Below, one piece after another: positions 41,592 through 50,495 of a DNA stretch of 64,000 nt. Origin of the DNA: Dyella_B jejuensis (GTDB lineage: Bacteria; Pseudomonadota; Gammaproteobacteria; Xanthomonadales; Rhodanobacteraceae); contig NZ_JADIKJ010000004.1 of the NCBI RefSeq assembly GCF_044904675.1, positions 1-64,000 on the forward strand, written 5' to 3'. Position 1 is the first letter of the stretch. Every line of letters begins with the position of its first letter. Below the pieces are notes generated by a model. The model made no database searches, had not been told where the DNA came from, and saw nothing but the letters and a program-made list of their open reading frames with translations. Both the position numbers and the translations under genes were made by a program.

Positions 41592-43061
41592 ATGAGCATT
41601 ACCAGTCTGGGTACCGGAACGACCACCTACACCGGCGTCGGCTCGACCACCACCAGCACCAGCGGCAGCACCGGTTCCACCTCCGGCACCGTCGCCAGCA
41701 TCGCCGGTACCGGCCTGCTCAGTTCGCTGGGCCTGGGTAGCGGCCTGGACGTCAGCTCGATCATCTCGGCGCTGGTCAATGCGCAGGAAGCCGGCCCGCA
41801 GGCGCAAATCACCAACCAGACCAACCAGGACAACAACCAGATCGCCGGCCTTACCGCCTTGCAGACGGCGTTGAGCGGCCTGCAGTCGGCGTTGGGCGAA
41901 CTGACCTCCAGCACGACCTACGATACGTACTCGGCCACCCTCTCGAACACATCGCTGGGCACGGCAAGCACCTTGCCGGATGCGACCGCCGGCTCCTACG
42001 ACATCGATGTGACGCAGCTGGCCACGGCGCAAAAGCGCATCAGCACGGCGCAGGCCAGCACGGCGGCGGTGGGCGGTGGCACGCTCAACATCAGCGTGGG
42101 CAGCAACAGCATGGCCGTATCGGTGTCTTCCACCGACACGCTGGCGGACGTCGCCGCCGACATCAACAACGCCAGCGGCAATCCCGGTGTTTCGGCCACG
42201 GTGGTGTCGGGCGTGAACGGCGACCAATTGGTGCTCACCTCCACCAACACCGGGGTCGCCAACGGTTTCTCGGTCAATGCCAGCGCCGATAGCAGCAGCG
42301 GCTTGAGCGCGCTCGCCACCACGCTCAACACTCCCGGCAGCAACGAGGCCGCCGATGCCCAGCTGACCGTCGACGGCATCGCCGTCGACAGTGCCTCCAA
42401 CAACGTCAGCGGCGCATTGACCGGCGTAACGTTGAGCCTCACGTCGACCGGCAGTTCCCAGCTCACCGTCGCGCAAAGCACCACGCCGATCACCACCGCG
42501 GTCAACGATTTCGTCACCGCGTACCAGCAATACGCCTCGACGGTGAGCACGCTCAGCAGCTACGACTCGACCAGCGGGGAAGCGGGCGTCCTGCTGGGCG
42601 ATCCCACCTTGAACACGATCGAGAGCCAGCTGTCGAACGCGCTGGGCAGCTCGGTCGCCGGCAACAGCATCGGCAACCTGGCGAGCCTGGGTATCACCCG
42701 CAATTCCGACGGTTCGATGTCGTTGAACACCCAGACGCTGACCACGGCGTTGACCAACAATCCCCAGGCCGTGCAGAACCTGTTTACCGGTACCAACGGT
42801 ATCGCGACCAACCTGAGCAACCTGGTCAACAACTTCAACAGCAGCACCGGCGTATTGCAGACCCGCATCAACAGTCTCAATACCGACGTCACCAACATGG
42901 GCACGCAGCAGACGGCATTGAACGCGCGCATGGCGGTGTACCAGCAGCAGCTGGTACAGGAATATTCCAACCTGGGCTCGCTGATGACCTCGCTCAACAA
43001 CACCAGCTCCTATCTCACCGAGTCGCTGGACGCGATGAACAAGTCCACCAGCAGCAGCTGA
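41592..43061 (+). CDS. fliD: FliD, filament cap (HAP2)
   Basis: A 489-residue cap protein. It shows the FliD N-terminal domain (GLGSGLDVSSIISALVNAQE, LTALQTALSGLQSALGELTS) and the C-terminal coiled-coil (LQTRINSLNTDVTNMGTQQT, YQQQLVQEYSNLGSLMTSL). It caps the filament tip and drives flagellin polymerisation. The N-terminal ~35 residues, before the conserved start of the family, are a Gly/Ser/Thr-rich extension. Upstream lie only hairpins and a weak sigma54-like site near 41526-41541. It begins the fliD-fliS-fliT run. Confidence 0.95.
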   Translation: MSITSLGTGTTTYTGVGSTTTSTSGSTGSTSGTVASIAGTGLLSSLGLGSGLDVSSIISALVNAQEAGPQAQITNQTNQDNNQIAGLTALQTALSGLQSALGELTSSTTYDTYSATLSNTSLGTASTLPDATAGSYDIDVTQLATAQKRISTAQASTAAVGGGTLNISVGSNSMAVSVSSTDTLADVAADINNASGNPGVSATVVSGVNGDQLVLTSTNTGVANGFSVNASADSSSGLSALATTLNTPGSNEAADAQLTVDGIAVDSASNNVSGALTGVTLSLTSTGSSQLTVAQSTTPITTAVNDFVTAYQQYASTVSTLSSYDSTSGEAGVLLGDPTLNTIESQLSNALGSSVAGNSIGNLASLGITRNSDGSMSLNTQTLTTALTNNPQAVQNLFTGTNGIATNLSNLVNNFNSSTGVLQTRINSLNTDVTNMGTQQTALNARMAVYQQQLVQEYSNLGSLMTSLNNTSSYLTESLDAMNKSTSSS

Positions 43062-43074
43062 TTGGGAAGCGACG

Positions 43075-43500
43075 ATGAGTTATATGATGCGAAACGGAAG
43101 CGCGCTCTATGCCCAGACTCGCGCGCAGGGCAGTATCGAAGGAGCCGACCGCCACCAGTTGCTGGCGATGCTGCTGGACGGCCTGGTCGACCGGATCGCG
43201 CAGGCGCGCGGCCACATCCTGCACAAGGATGTTCCGGCCAAAGGCAGCACCTTTCGCAAGGCCATCGGCATCCTCGGCGAATTGCGCCAGAGCCTGGACC
43301 ACAGCGTGGAGCCCACGCTGACCGGCCGCCTCGACGCGCTGTACGACTACATCACGCGCCGCCTGCTGCATGCGCAACTGCATGACGACCTGCGCGCGCT
43401 GGACGAATGCGAGCGCCTGATCGCACCCATCCGCGAAGCCTGGCGCGCGATCCGCGAGCCGTACCTGGCCGAATTGGCGCAAACCAAGGCGAAAGCGTGA
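43075..43500 (+). CDS. fliS: FliS, flagellin export chaperone
   Basis: A 141-residue all-helical protein. EGADRHQLLAMLLDGLVDRI and the following helix (GSTFRKAIGILGELRQSLDH) are the FliS signature. It binds the C-terminus of newly made flagellin and keeps it export-ready. It starts 13 bases after fliD, and its TGA overlaps the ATG of the next gene. Confidence 0.93.
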   Translation: MSYMMRNGSALYAQTRAQGSIEGADRHQLLAMLLDGLVDRIAQARGHILHKDVPAKGSTFRKAIGILGELRQSLDHSVEPTLTGRLDALYDYITRRLLHAQLHDDLRALDECERLIAPIREAWRAIREPYLAELAQTKAKA

Positions 43501-43799
43501 TGGACGATCCGACCCAGGCCGCCCTGCAACGCGCGCTCGACATCACGCTGGCAATGACCGAAGCGGCCTCCAGCGACAACTGGACCTTGGTCGCCGAGCT
43601 CGACGAGCAGCGCCGGACCGTGCTGCCAAAGGCCGATACCGCCGGATCGCAACACCGCGAAACATTGCTGGCGCTGGAAGCGCACAACCGCGCCTTGCTC
43701 GAACGCGCCGGCCTCGTCCGCGCGGCGATGGAGCAGCAGATCAGCCGGCACCAGTACAACCATCGCGCGCTGCGGACCTATATCACTTCTTCGCGCTGA
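43500..43799 (+). CDS. fliT: FliT-like flagellar chaperone
   Basis: A 99-residue helical protein (LDITLAMTEAASSDNWTLVA, LVRAAMEQQISRHQYNHRAL) with the size and location of FliT, the FliD export chaperone. The ATG overlaps the fliS stop as TGATG, which decides the start. FliT sequences are poorly conserved, so the name rests mainly on synteny. Confidence 0.7.
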   Translation: MDDPTQAALQRALDITLAMTEAASSDNWTLVAELDEQRRTVLPKADTAGSQHRETLLALEAHNRALLERAGLVRAAMEQQISRHQYNHRALRTYITSSR

Positions 43800-43971
43800 T
43801 GCCGCGCCGTGCTCTGCGCCGGTGACGGGACAGGCGCTGCGGTGAAGGGCCGCCCCAGGTTGAGCGCCGGCCGCCTTGGCCCGCAAAAAAGGAGCCATGG
43901 CACGCATCGTGAATAATCCATCCCTATGGCCGGTCGCCAGTCAACAAGCCGGCACGAGGAGAGGAAAGACC

Positions 43972-44565
43972 ATGCAATCCACGCAGACCGACCAAACATG
44001 GCAGGCGTTCTCGCAGCGGATGACCTACCAGGGCGATCCCTACCTGGGCGCGGAGGCCTTCACATTCACGCGCGAAGCCGTCGCCCGGCTCAACGAACGC
44101 AATGTACATGTGTTGCGAACCCTCGATTCGCTGGACGAGCGCCGCGCGGAGAGTGCCGATGACGACACGCCGCTGATGCAGGAGCTGCAGCGCATGGACA
44201 GCAAGATCAATGTGCTGCTGGATATCGTCGATCGCCTGCTGTTGCCCGAGACGCTGCTGCCGGCGCGCCAGCCGGTCAGCTTCAATGCCGTCGGCGCACT
44301 CGTGCCGGCAAGCGTGCTGCCCGCGAGCGACACATTATTGATACGACTGCACTTCGATGCCTGCCGTGCCTTGCCGCTGGAGCTTCCGGCAAGGCGCGGG
44401 AGCGTGTCCGAGAACGGCCGCGCTTTCATTTACTTTTGTGAATTGAACGAAATGGTCGAAGATGGGTTGGAACGTTTCGTTTTTTGTCACCATCGGCGAA
44501 AAGTGGCCGAAGCACGTTTGACCGGCGTTACGGAAAACGTGTCGAGCAGCAAACATGAAATGTGA
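43972..44565 (+). CDS. Atypical PilZ-domain protein
   Basis: A 197-residue protein. An N-terminal helical half (LVMQELQRMDSKINVLLDIV-like heptads, about 60-95) is followed by a PilZ-like beta barrel (about 105-190, SFNAVGALVPASVLPASDTL, IRLHFDACRALPLELPA, ERFVFCHHRRKVAEARL). The usual c-di-GMP motifs RxxxR and D/NxSxxG are not intact, so nucleotide binding is doubtful. Oligomerising PilZ proteins with long helices are known in xanthomonads. It probably adjusts motility. The ATG at 43972 follows GAGGAGAGGAAAG. Confidence 0.7.
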   Translation: MQSTQTDQTWQAFSQRMTYQGDPYLGAEAFTFTREAVARLNERNVHVLRTLDSLDERRAESADDDTPLMQELQRMDSKINVLLDIVDRLLLPETLLPARQPVSFNAVGALVPASVLPASDTLLIRLHFDACRALPLELPARRGSVSENGRAFIYFCELNEMVEDGLERFVFCHHRRKVAEARLTGVTENVSSSKHEM

Positions 44566-44913
44566 TGGTTATCACGACATGAAACATTCAGCCCGCCGGT
44601 TTTTTGTCATGTCAACGCTTCTGCACATCCGTGAACCGGCCTGACCCATCTTCCATCGGATCGATCTAAGCCCTTGATGTAAACGGTTTCTTTGGTCCGA
44701 CAATATGTGAATTCATCGAGGTACGGAGCGCGAAAGCCGTCACGAAACGCACGAGACGCATGGCATATCCCCGTTTCCAGCAAAAATTTTGGCGTTCTTC
44801 TTGCTGGATTGGACCACGTGTCACGACGGATACCTGACACGAAGGGGAACAACACGACTTTGGACTGGAAACGTCGTTGTTCGTCAGTCGTAGCAACAGC
44901 CGGACTCGTGCTC
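44566..44913 (+). other. Leader region of fleQ, no gene
   Basis: The 348 bases before fleQ are less GC-rich than the surroundings and contain no supported gene. The frame of fleQ is open back to 44692, but the extra residues do not resemble FleQ. No sigma54 or sigma28 element was found, so fleQ is probably under a housekeeping promoter that I could not place with confidence. Confidence 0.5.
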
Positions 44914-46374
44914 ATGCCAAACAGCAACGTACTCATCATCGAATCGAACGGTACACGCGCCGACATCATTACCTCGGCGCTGCAATTCATGGGGTTCTTC
45001 CCGCAGCGATGGGACGCTTCGTTACCGACTGGTTCGATCGCGCACGATTGGCGTGCGGTCTACGTTGGCGGCATCGATGACGATGCCTCGTGCGAACAGA
45101 TCCTGGCCTCGCTGGATGTACCGGCGGACCAATTGCTGGTGCTGGTCGGCGCCGATTCGCCGCAGCTGGAGCGGCTGACCAAGGCGGGTTGTGCCTATGC
45201 GGCACAAATCGAAGTGCTGGATTTTCCGTTGCGCTACGAGCGCCTGGCCGAAGCCGTGCGGCGCGCGCCGAGCCTGCGCGCCAGCAGCCAGCCGGCGCCG
45301 TTGCGGCTGGTCGGCAGCTCGATCGCGATGGGGCAGGTCAATGCCTTGATCCGCCAGGTGTCGCCGTTCGATTCCAGCGTGCTGGTGCTGGGCGAATCGG
45401 GCACCGGCAAGGAAATGGTGGCGCGCGCCATCCATGATTGCTCGCCGCGCCGCGACAAGCCGTTCGTGGCGATCAACTGCGGCGCGATTCCCGCCGAGCT
45501 GCTGGAAAGCGAATTGTTCGGCCACGAAAAGGGCGCCTTTACCGGTGCCATCAGCACGCGCAAGGGCCGTTTCGAAATGGCCGAGGGCGGCACCCTGTTC
45601 CTCGACGAAATCGGCGACATGAGCCTGCCGATGCAGGTGAAGCTGCTGCGCGTCTTGCAGGAGCGCATGTATGAGCGCGTCGGCAGCAACCGCACGCAGC
45701 GTTGCGACGTGCGCATCATCGCCGCCACCCATCGCAATCTCGAGCGCGCCACCGCCGAAGGCCGCTTCCGCGAAGACCTTTATTACCGCCTCAGCGTGTT
45801 CCCGCTGGAGATGCCCGCCCTGCGCGAGCGCCTGGAAGACATGCCCGAGCTGATCGGCGAATTCAATCAGCGCCTGCAACGCCGCGGCCTCAACAGCGTG
45901 CGTTTCAGCAGCAGCGCCATGCAGTCGCTGCGCCAGCACACCTGGCCGGGTAACGTGCGCGAGTTGTCCAACCTGGTCGAACGGTTGGCGATCCTGTATC
46001 CCAACGGCGAAGTACGCGCCGGTGACCTGCCGGAAAAATACCGCGGCATGCAGCCCGTCGACGAGGCTGGCGGCGGCCTCCTGCGCGCCATGCTCGATGG
46101 GCAGGCCAAACCTGCGCCGGCCGCGGGTCGCCATGTGCTGGATACCGAGGTGCTGCTGCCCGAAGGCGGCGTCGACTTGAAAGACCACCTGGCCGATATC
46201 GAAGTGGGCTTGATCCGGCAGGCGCTGGACATCACCGATGGCGTGGTCGCGCACGCGGCCAAGCTGCTGCACATGCAACGCACCACGCTGGTCGAGAAGC
46301 TGCGCAAATACGGCTTGCAATCGTGCGCGCGCGCCAACGATGCCTCGCCGCACAGTGGCACGGCCGTTGCTTGA
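44914..46374 (+). CDS. fleQ: FleQ, sigma54-dependent flagellar master regulator
   Basis: A 486-residue enhancer-binding protein. The N-terminal FleQ-type domain (about 1-120, VLIIESNGTRADIITSAL) is receiver-like. The AAA+ domain has Walker A GESGTGKEMVARA near 160, the sigma54-contacting GAFTGA near 207, and Walker B TLFLDEIGDM near 230. A Fis-type helix-turn-helix lies at the C-terminus (about 435-475, VVAHAAKLLHMQRTTLVEKL). FleQ activates class II flagellar promoters with RpoN and responds to c-di-GMP in relatives. Length equals Pseudomonas FleQ. Its 3' end contains the sigma54 promoter of the fliE operon. Confidence 0.92.
   Translation: MPNSNVLIIESNGTRADIITSALQFMGFFPQRWDASLPTGSIAHDWRAVYVGGIDDDASCEQILASLDVPADQLLVLVGADSPQLERLTKAGCAYAAQIEVLDFPLRYERLAEAVRRAPSLRASSQPAPLRLVGSSIAMGQVNALIRQVSPFDSSVLVLGESGTGKEMVARAIHDCSPRRDKPFVAINCGAIPAELLESELFGHEKGAFTGAISTRKGRFEMAEGGTLFLDEIGDMSLPMQVKLLRVLQERMYERVGSNRTQRCDVRIIAATHRNLERATAEGRFREDLYYRLSVFPLEMPALRERLEDMPELIGEFNQRLQRRGLNSVRFSSSAMQSLRQHTWPGNVRELSNLVERLAILYPNGEVRAGDLPEKYRGMQPVDEAGGGLLRAMLDGQAKPAPAAGRHVLDTEVLLPEGGVDLKDHLADIEVGLIRQALDITDGVVAHAAKLLHMQRTTLVEKLRKYGLQSCARANDASPHSGTAVA
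46356..46371 (+). promoter_or_regulatory. Sigma54 promoter of the fliE operon, inside fleQ
   Basis: TGGCACGGCCGTTGCT is a full match to the -24/-12 consensus (TGGCACG-N4-TTGCW). It lies within the last codons of fleQ and 40 bases upstream of fliE. Confidence 0.9.
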
Positions 46375-46411
46375 AGCACTCTGCAACCCTTTTTAGCGTT
46401 GGAAAATCGAC

Positions 46412-46747
46412 ATGAGCCAGATTGACGTCAACAGTGTGCTCTCGCAGATGCGCGCACTCGGCGCGCAAGCCACCGGCGCGATGCCCACCGCATCGTTGCC
46501 GTCCGCGTCGAGTGCGGCACCGAGCGTGGATTTCGGCAGCCTGTTCAAGCAATCGCTCGGCGCCGTGGCCGCGCAACAGCAGGATGCGCAGACCCAACAG
46601 GCCGCCTTCGAACGCGGTGATCCGGGCGCCGACCTGGTCAAGACGTCGATCGCGGGACAGAAGGCCGATCTGGCGTTTCGCGGACTGGTGGAAGTGCGCA
46701 ACAAATTGACCGATGCCTATACAACCATCATGAACATGCCGGTCTAG
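46412..46747 (+). CDS. fliE: FliE, MS-ring to rod adaptor
   Basis: A 111-residue protein. The C-terminal family segment (LVKTSIAGQKADLAFRGLVE, RNKLTDAYTTIMNMPV) is diagnostic. FliE joins the FliF ring to the rod and is the first protein exported. It opens the fliEFGHIJK operon under the sigma54 promoter at 46356. A 145-base gap follows before fliF. Confidence 0.95.
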   Translation: MSQIDVNSVLSQMRALGAQATGAMPTASLPSASSAAPSVDFGSLFKQSLGAVAAQQQDAQTQQAAFERGDPGADLVKTSIAGQKADLAFRGLVEVRNKLTDAYTTIMNMPV

Positions 46748-46892
46748 CGGGTTGCCAGACAGCCCGCAACCGAATGCGATCCTGCGTGATTGCATTCACA
46801 AGCCGGTCGGGTCACCGCCCGATACGGCGCGTTGAAAGCGTGCAGCAAGGCGTTCTTTCGACATCGAACACGAACAGGATCGCGTTACGGCC

Positions 46893-48578
46893 ATGCCAGA
46901 TATCCAAACCACCTCCAACGCCTCGCGCATGGACCCGCTGAAGAGCCTGCTCAGCAATCCGACCACGCGCTTGCTGCTGCTGCTGGTCGGCGTCGCGGCG
47001 GCCGTGGCGTTGGGGGTGGCCATCGTGTTGTGGTCGCGTGGTCCCAATTACGCTTTGTTGTATGCCGGCCTCGATCCCAAAGACGCCGCCGCGGTGACGC
47101 AAGCGTTGCAAGCCAGCAACACGCCGTTCCGCCTTGGCGCCGATGGCGCTTCGATCTCCGTTCCGGCCGACGCGCTCGCCGATGCACGCCTGCGGCTGGC
47201 CAGCCAGGGCCTGCCGCAAGGCAGTACCGCCGGCGCCACCATGCCACAGAGCGATTCGCCGTTCGGCATGAGCGACCTGGCCGAAAGCACGCACTATCGC
47301 GAAATGCTGGAGAACGACCTGGGCAACACCATCTCGGGCCTGCAATTCGTGCGCGCCGCGCGCGTGCATCTGGCGCTGCCGAAACCGTCGGCGTTCATCC
47401 GCGACAATCATCCGGCGAGCGCTTCGGTATTGCTGACGCTGTATCCGGGGCGGCAGCTGGACAGCAGCCAGGTGGCGGCGATCGTGCATCTTGTTTCGGC
47501 CAGCGTGCCGGACCTGGATCCGGCGCAGGTATCGGTAGTCGATCAGCAAGGCAACCTGCTTACCGTCTCCGATCCCGACAGCCCCGGTGCGGTGGGCGAT
47601 GCGCGCATGAGCCTGGCGACACGCATGGAAAACGCATATGCGCAGCGCATCGAAAGTTTGCTCACGCCATTGGTCGGCCAGGGGCGCGTGCGAGCGCAGG
47701 TCGATGTCGCGCTCGATTTCAGCCAGACCGAAAAGGCCAGCGAAAGCTATGACGGCGCCAATCCGGCGCTGCGCAGCGAGCAGACCAGCAGCGAACAGAA
47801 GCACGACGACGCCGGTGCCGAAGTGGCCGGCGCGCTGAGCAACCAGCCACCCAACACGGTAGCGCAACCCACCGCGGCCAAGCCCAACGCCGGCACGCCA
47901 GCGGCGCCGGCTACCGCTGCCGCGGCGAACGCCAGCAAGAGCGCGCCCGCCGATACCTCCTCCAGCGACACGCGCAACTACGAACTGGGCCGCACCATCA
48001 GCCACGTCAGCGATCCGGCCGGACGGCTGGTGCGCCTGACGGTCGCGGTAGTGGTCGACAACAAGCCCGCGCCCGACGGCAAAGGCAAGAGCGTGCCGCT
48101 GACCACGCAGGAATTGCAGCACCTGACCGACCTTACCAAGAACGTGGTGGGCTTCGATGCGCAGCGCGGCGACAACGTGAGCGTGATCAACCAGGCGTTC
48201 TCCGATGATGCGCCGGCCGACAGCGCGCCGGTGGCCGAGCCGTTCTGGCAGCGTCCCGGCATGCTCGACCTGATCAAGCAGGGCGCGGGCATCCTGATCG
48301 CCTTGCTGATCGCATTCGGCCTGCTCAAGCCCATGCTCAAGGGGCTGTTGCGCGGACCCGATCCGCTGCCCGCCCTGGCCGGACCGATGCCTACCGTCTC
48401 CGTGCGCATCAACGACGATGTGCGCGACGAGCGCGAGGACCAGGTACGCATCACCTCGCCGCAGATCCAGAGCATGGCTTACGAACAGAAGATCGGCCTG
48501 GCGCGCAAGCTGGTGCAGGAAAACCCCAAGCAGGTCGCGCAGGTCGTGATGAACTGGGTGGGCGACGATGGCAGCTGA
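46893..48578 (+). CDS. fliF: FliF, MS-ring protein
   Basis: A 561-residue membrane ring protein. The first transmembrane segment is at about 26-48 (LLLLLVGVAAAVALGVAIVL), followed by ring-building motifs (GPNYALLYAGLDPKDAAAVT and VRAARVHLALPKPSAFIRD). A periplasmic loop rich in Ala, Pro and Thr precedes the second transmembrane segment at about 460-480. The C-terminal tail binds FliG. The stop overlaps fliG by 11 bases. Confidence 0.96.
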   Translation: MPDIQTTSNASRMDPLKSLLSNPTTRLLLLLVGVAAAVALGVAIVLWSRGPNYALLYAGLDPKDAAAVTQALQASNTPFRLGADGASISVPADALADARLRLASQGLPQGSTAGATMPQSDSPFGMSDLAESTHYREMLENDLGNTISGLQFVRAARVHLALPKPSAFIRDNHPASASVLLTLYPGRQLDSSQVAAIVHLVSASVPDLDPAQVSVVDQQGNLLTVSDPDSPGAVGDARMSLATRMENAYAQRIESLLTPLVGQGRVRAQVDVALDFSQTEKASESYDGANPALRSEQTSSEQKHDDAGAEVAGALSNQPPNTVAQPTAAKPNAGTPAAPATAAAANASKSAPADTSSSDTRNYELGRTISHVSDPAGRLVRLTVAVVVDNKPAPDGKGKSVPLTTQELQHLTDLTKNVVGFDAQRGDNVSVINQAFSDDAPADSAPVAEPFWQRPGMLDLIKQGAGILIALLIAFGLLKPMLKGLLRGPDPLPALAGPMPTVSVRINDDVRDEREDQVRITSPQIQSMAYEQKIGLARKLVQENPKQVAQVVMNWVGDDGS

Positions 48579-49578
48579 CCACAGCACGCTCAGCGGTGCG
48601 CAGCGCGCGGCCATCCTGCTGCTGACGCTCGGCGAGCAGGATGCCGCCGAAGTGCTCAAGCACCTCAGTGCGCGCGACGTGCAAGCCGTCGGCACCGCGA
48701 TGGCGACGTTGAACAATGTCTCGCGCGACCAAGTCGAAGGCGTGCTCGGCCGCCTCAACGACGATATCGGCCGCCAGACCGCGCTCGGCGTCGGCACCGA
48801 GGAATACATCCGCAAGATGCTGGTCAACGCGCTCGGCGAAACCAAGGCCGGCAGCCTGATCGACCGCATCCTGCTCGGTCGCTCCACCAAGGGCCTGGAA
48901 TCGCTGAAGTGGATGGAGAGCCGCGCCATCGCCGAGATGATCGGCATGGAACACCCGCAGATCATCGCGCTGGTACTGGCTCACCTCGAACCGGACCAGG
49001 CCGCCGAGGTGATCGGCTATCTGCCCGCGCGCGTGCGCAGCGACGCGGTGATGCGCATCGCCAATCTCGACGGCGTGCAGCCGCAGGCGCTGAACGAGCT
49101 GGACGAAATCATGGAACGCCAGTTCTCCGGCACGTCCTCCAAGCTGAAATCCGCCACGGTGGGCGGCCTCAAGGCGGCGGCCGATATCCTCAACGCGATG
49201 GAATCCTCGCGCGAGGCGGAACTGATGAGCGCGATCCGCAGCCAGGATGCCGGCCTTGGCGGCAAGATCGAGGAACTGATGTTCGTGTTCGAGGACCTGG
49301 CCGACATCGACGACCGCAGCATGCAGACGCTGTTGCGCGAAGTGCCGTCCGCGCGCCTGATCGTCGCGTTGAAGGGCGCCGAGCCGGCGATCCGCGAAAA
49401 GATCTTCGCCAACATGTCCAAGCGCGCCGCCGACATGCTGCGCGACGACCTGGAAGTGAAGGGCCCGGTCAAGCTCAGCGAAGTGGATGCGGCGCAGAAA
49501 GAAGTGCTGGGCATCGCGCGCAAGCTGGCCGACGCCGGACAGATCAACCTCACCGCCAGCGGCGATGAGTTCGTATGA
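48568..49578 (+). CDS. fliG: FliG, rotor and switch protein
   Basis: A 336-residue C-ring protein. Family motifs are EHPQIIALVLAHLEPDQAAE in the middle domain and the charged torque helix region (MFVFEDLADIDDRSMQTLLR, then DMLRDDLEVKGPVKLSEVD). FliG transmits torque from the stator. It overlaps fliF, so production is coupled. Confidence 0.97.
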   Translation: MAADHSTLSGAQRAAILLLTLGEQDAAEVLKHLSARDVQAVGTAMATLNNVSRDQVEGVLGRLNDDIGRQTALGVGTEEYIRKMLVNALGETKAGSLIDRILLGRSTKGLESLKWMESRAIAEMIGMEHPQIIALVLAHLEPDQAAEVIGYLPARVRSDAVMRIANLDGVQPQALNELDEIMERQFSGTSSKLKSATVGGLKAAADILNAMESSREAELMSAIRSQDAGLGGKIEELMFVFEDLADIDDRSMQTLLREVPSARLIVALKGAEPAIREKIFANMSKRAADMLRDDLEVKGPVKLSEVDAAQKEVLGIARKLADAGQINLTASGDEFV

Positions 49579-49609
49579 CGGCATTCGCATACCCACGCGC
49601 GACAGCTCC

Positions 49610-49790
49610 TTCTCCCTCCTGGGAACAGTTCCGGATCGTCTTTGAGGAGCGGGGAGAGGGCTGGGGTGAGGGGCTGCGCTTGCCGTGCACGTCATGGCTG
49701 CGTCGAAGCCTTCTTTTGTTCTTCGTCGCCATGCAGCAACTTTCCGCGAGATTCGCACCTCTCCTCGGCGGGGAGAGGGCGCACTTATAT
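49610..49790. repeat. REP-like units between fliG and fliH
   Basis: A split unit at about 49612-49675 (CTCCCTCCTGGGAACAGTTC, then GGGGAGAGGGCTGGGGTGAG) and an inverted partial unit at about 49757-49790 (CACCTCTCCTCGGCGGGGAG) occupy the fliG-fliH gap. They increase the gap to 226 bases in an otherwise compact operon. Confidence 0.7.
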
Positions 49791-49804
49791 GGCGGGCCAG
49801 CGCG

Positions 49805-50437
49805 ATGAACGGGGTCCTCAGCCGCGACAAAGTTTCCACTTTCGACCGGTGGGAGCCGCCCTCGATGGGCGACGCACCCGCGGCCGCACCTGAGCCCGCA
49901 CCCGGTCCCACCGTGTTCGAACTGGAAGAAATCGAACGGCAGGCGCGCGAAGAAGGGTATGCGGCCGGCGTGGCCGAAGGGCGCGCCGCCGCGAAGCAGG
50001 AATTGGACGAAAGACTGGCGCGCCTGGATGCCCTGTGCATCGCAGCCGCCCGCCCGCTCGACGCATTCGACGACGCCACCGAACGCGAGCTGGCCCTGCT
50101 TGCCACGGTGATCGCGCGCCGCGTGATCGGCCGCGAACTGCAACTCGATCCCGCGTTGATCGAACTCGCCGTGCGCGAGGCCGCCGCTGCGCTGCCTTCG
50201 GCCACGCGCGAGCTGCGTGTGTGGGTCCATCCCAGCGACATGGACCTGCTGCGCGAACTCGGCGCGGCCGAACCCCATTGGCGCTTCGGGGCCGATCCCG
50301 CCTTGCGGCGCGGTGACTGTGTACTGGAAAGCGCGCGCTCGCGGCTGGATGCGCGCGTTACCACGCGCCTTGCCGCGGTCGTCGACGCGGTGATCGGCGA
50401 CGATCGGGATGATGAAGAAGGCGAGGTGGTGGCGTGA
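49805..50437 (+). CDS. fliH: FliH, regulator of the export ATPase
   Basis: A 210-residue protein. The charged coiled coil (LEEIERQAREEGYAAGVAEG, with GxxxG spacing, about 43-75) and the C-terminal V1/E-like domain (VIARRVIGRELQLDPALIEL, RVWVHPSDMDLLRELG) identify FliH, which binds FliI and controls its ATPase. The ATG at 49805 is chosen because the frame upstream of it is REP-derived. Confidence 0.92.
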   Translation: MNGVLSRDKVSTFDRWEPPSMGDAPAAAPEPAPGPTVFELEEIERQAREEGYAAGVAEGRAAAKQELDERLARLDALCIAAARPLDAFDDATERELALLATVIARRVIGRELQLDPALIELAVREAAAALPSATRELRVWVHPSDMDLLRELGAAEPHWRFGADPALRRGDCVLESARSRLDARVTTRLAAVVDAVIGDDRDDEEGEVVA

Positions 50438-50495
50438 TCCAAGCTTGCCGCCCGCATCCATGTCAATCCGGCCAGCGCCGGCGGGGGACGCAAGC

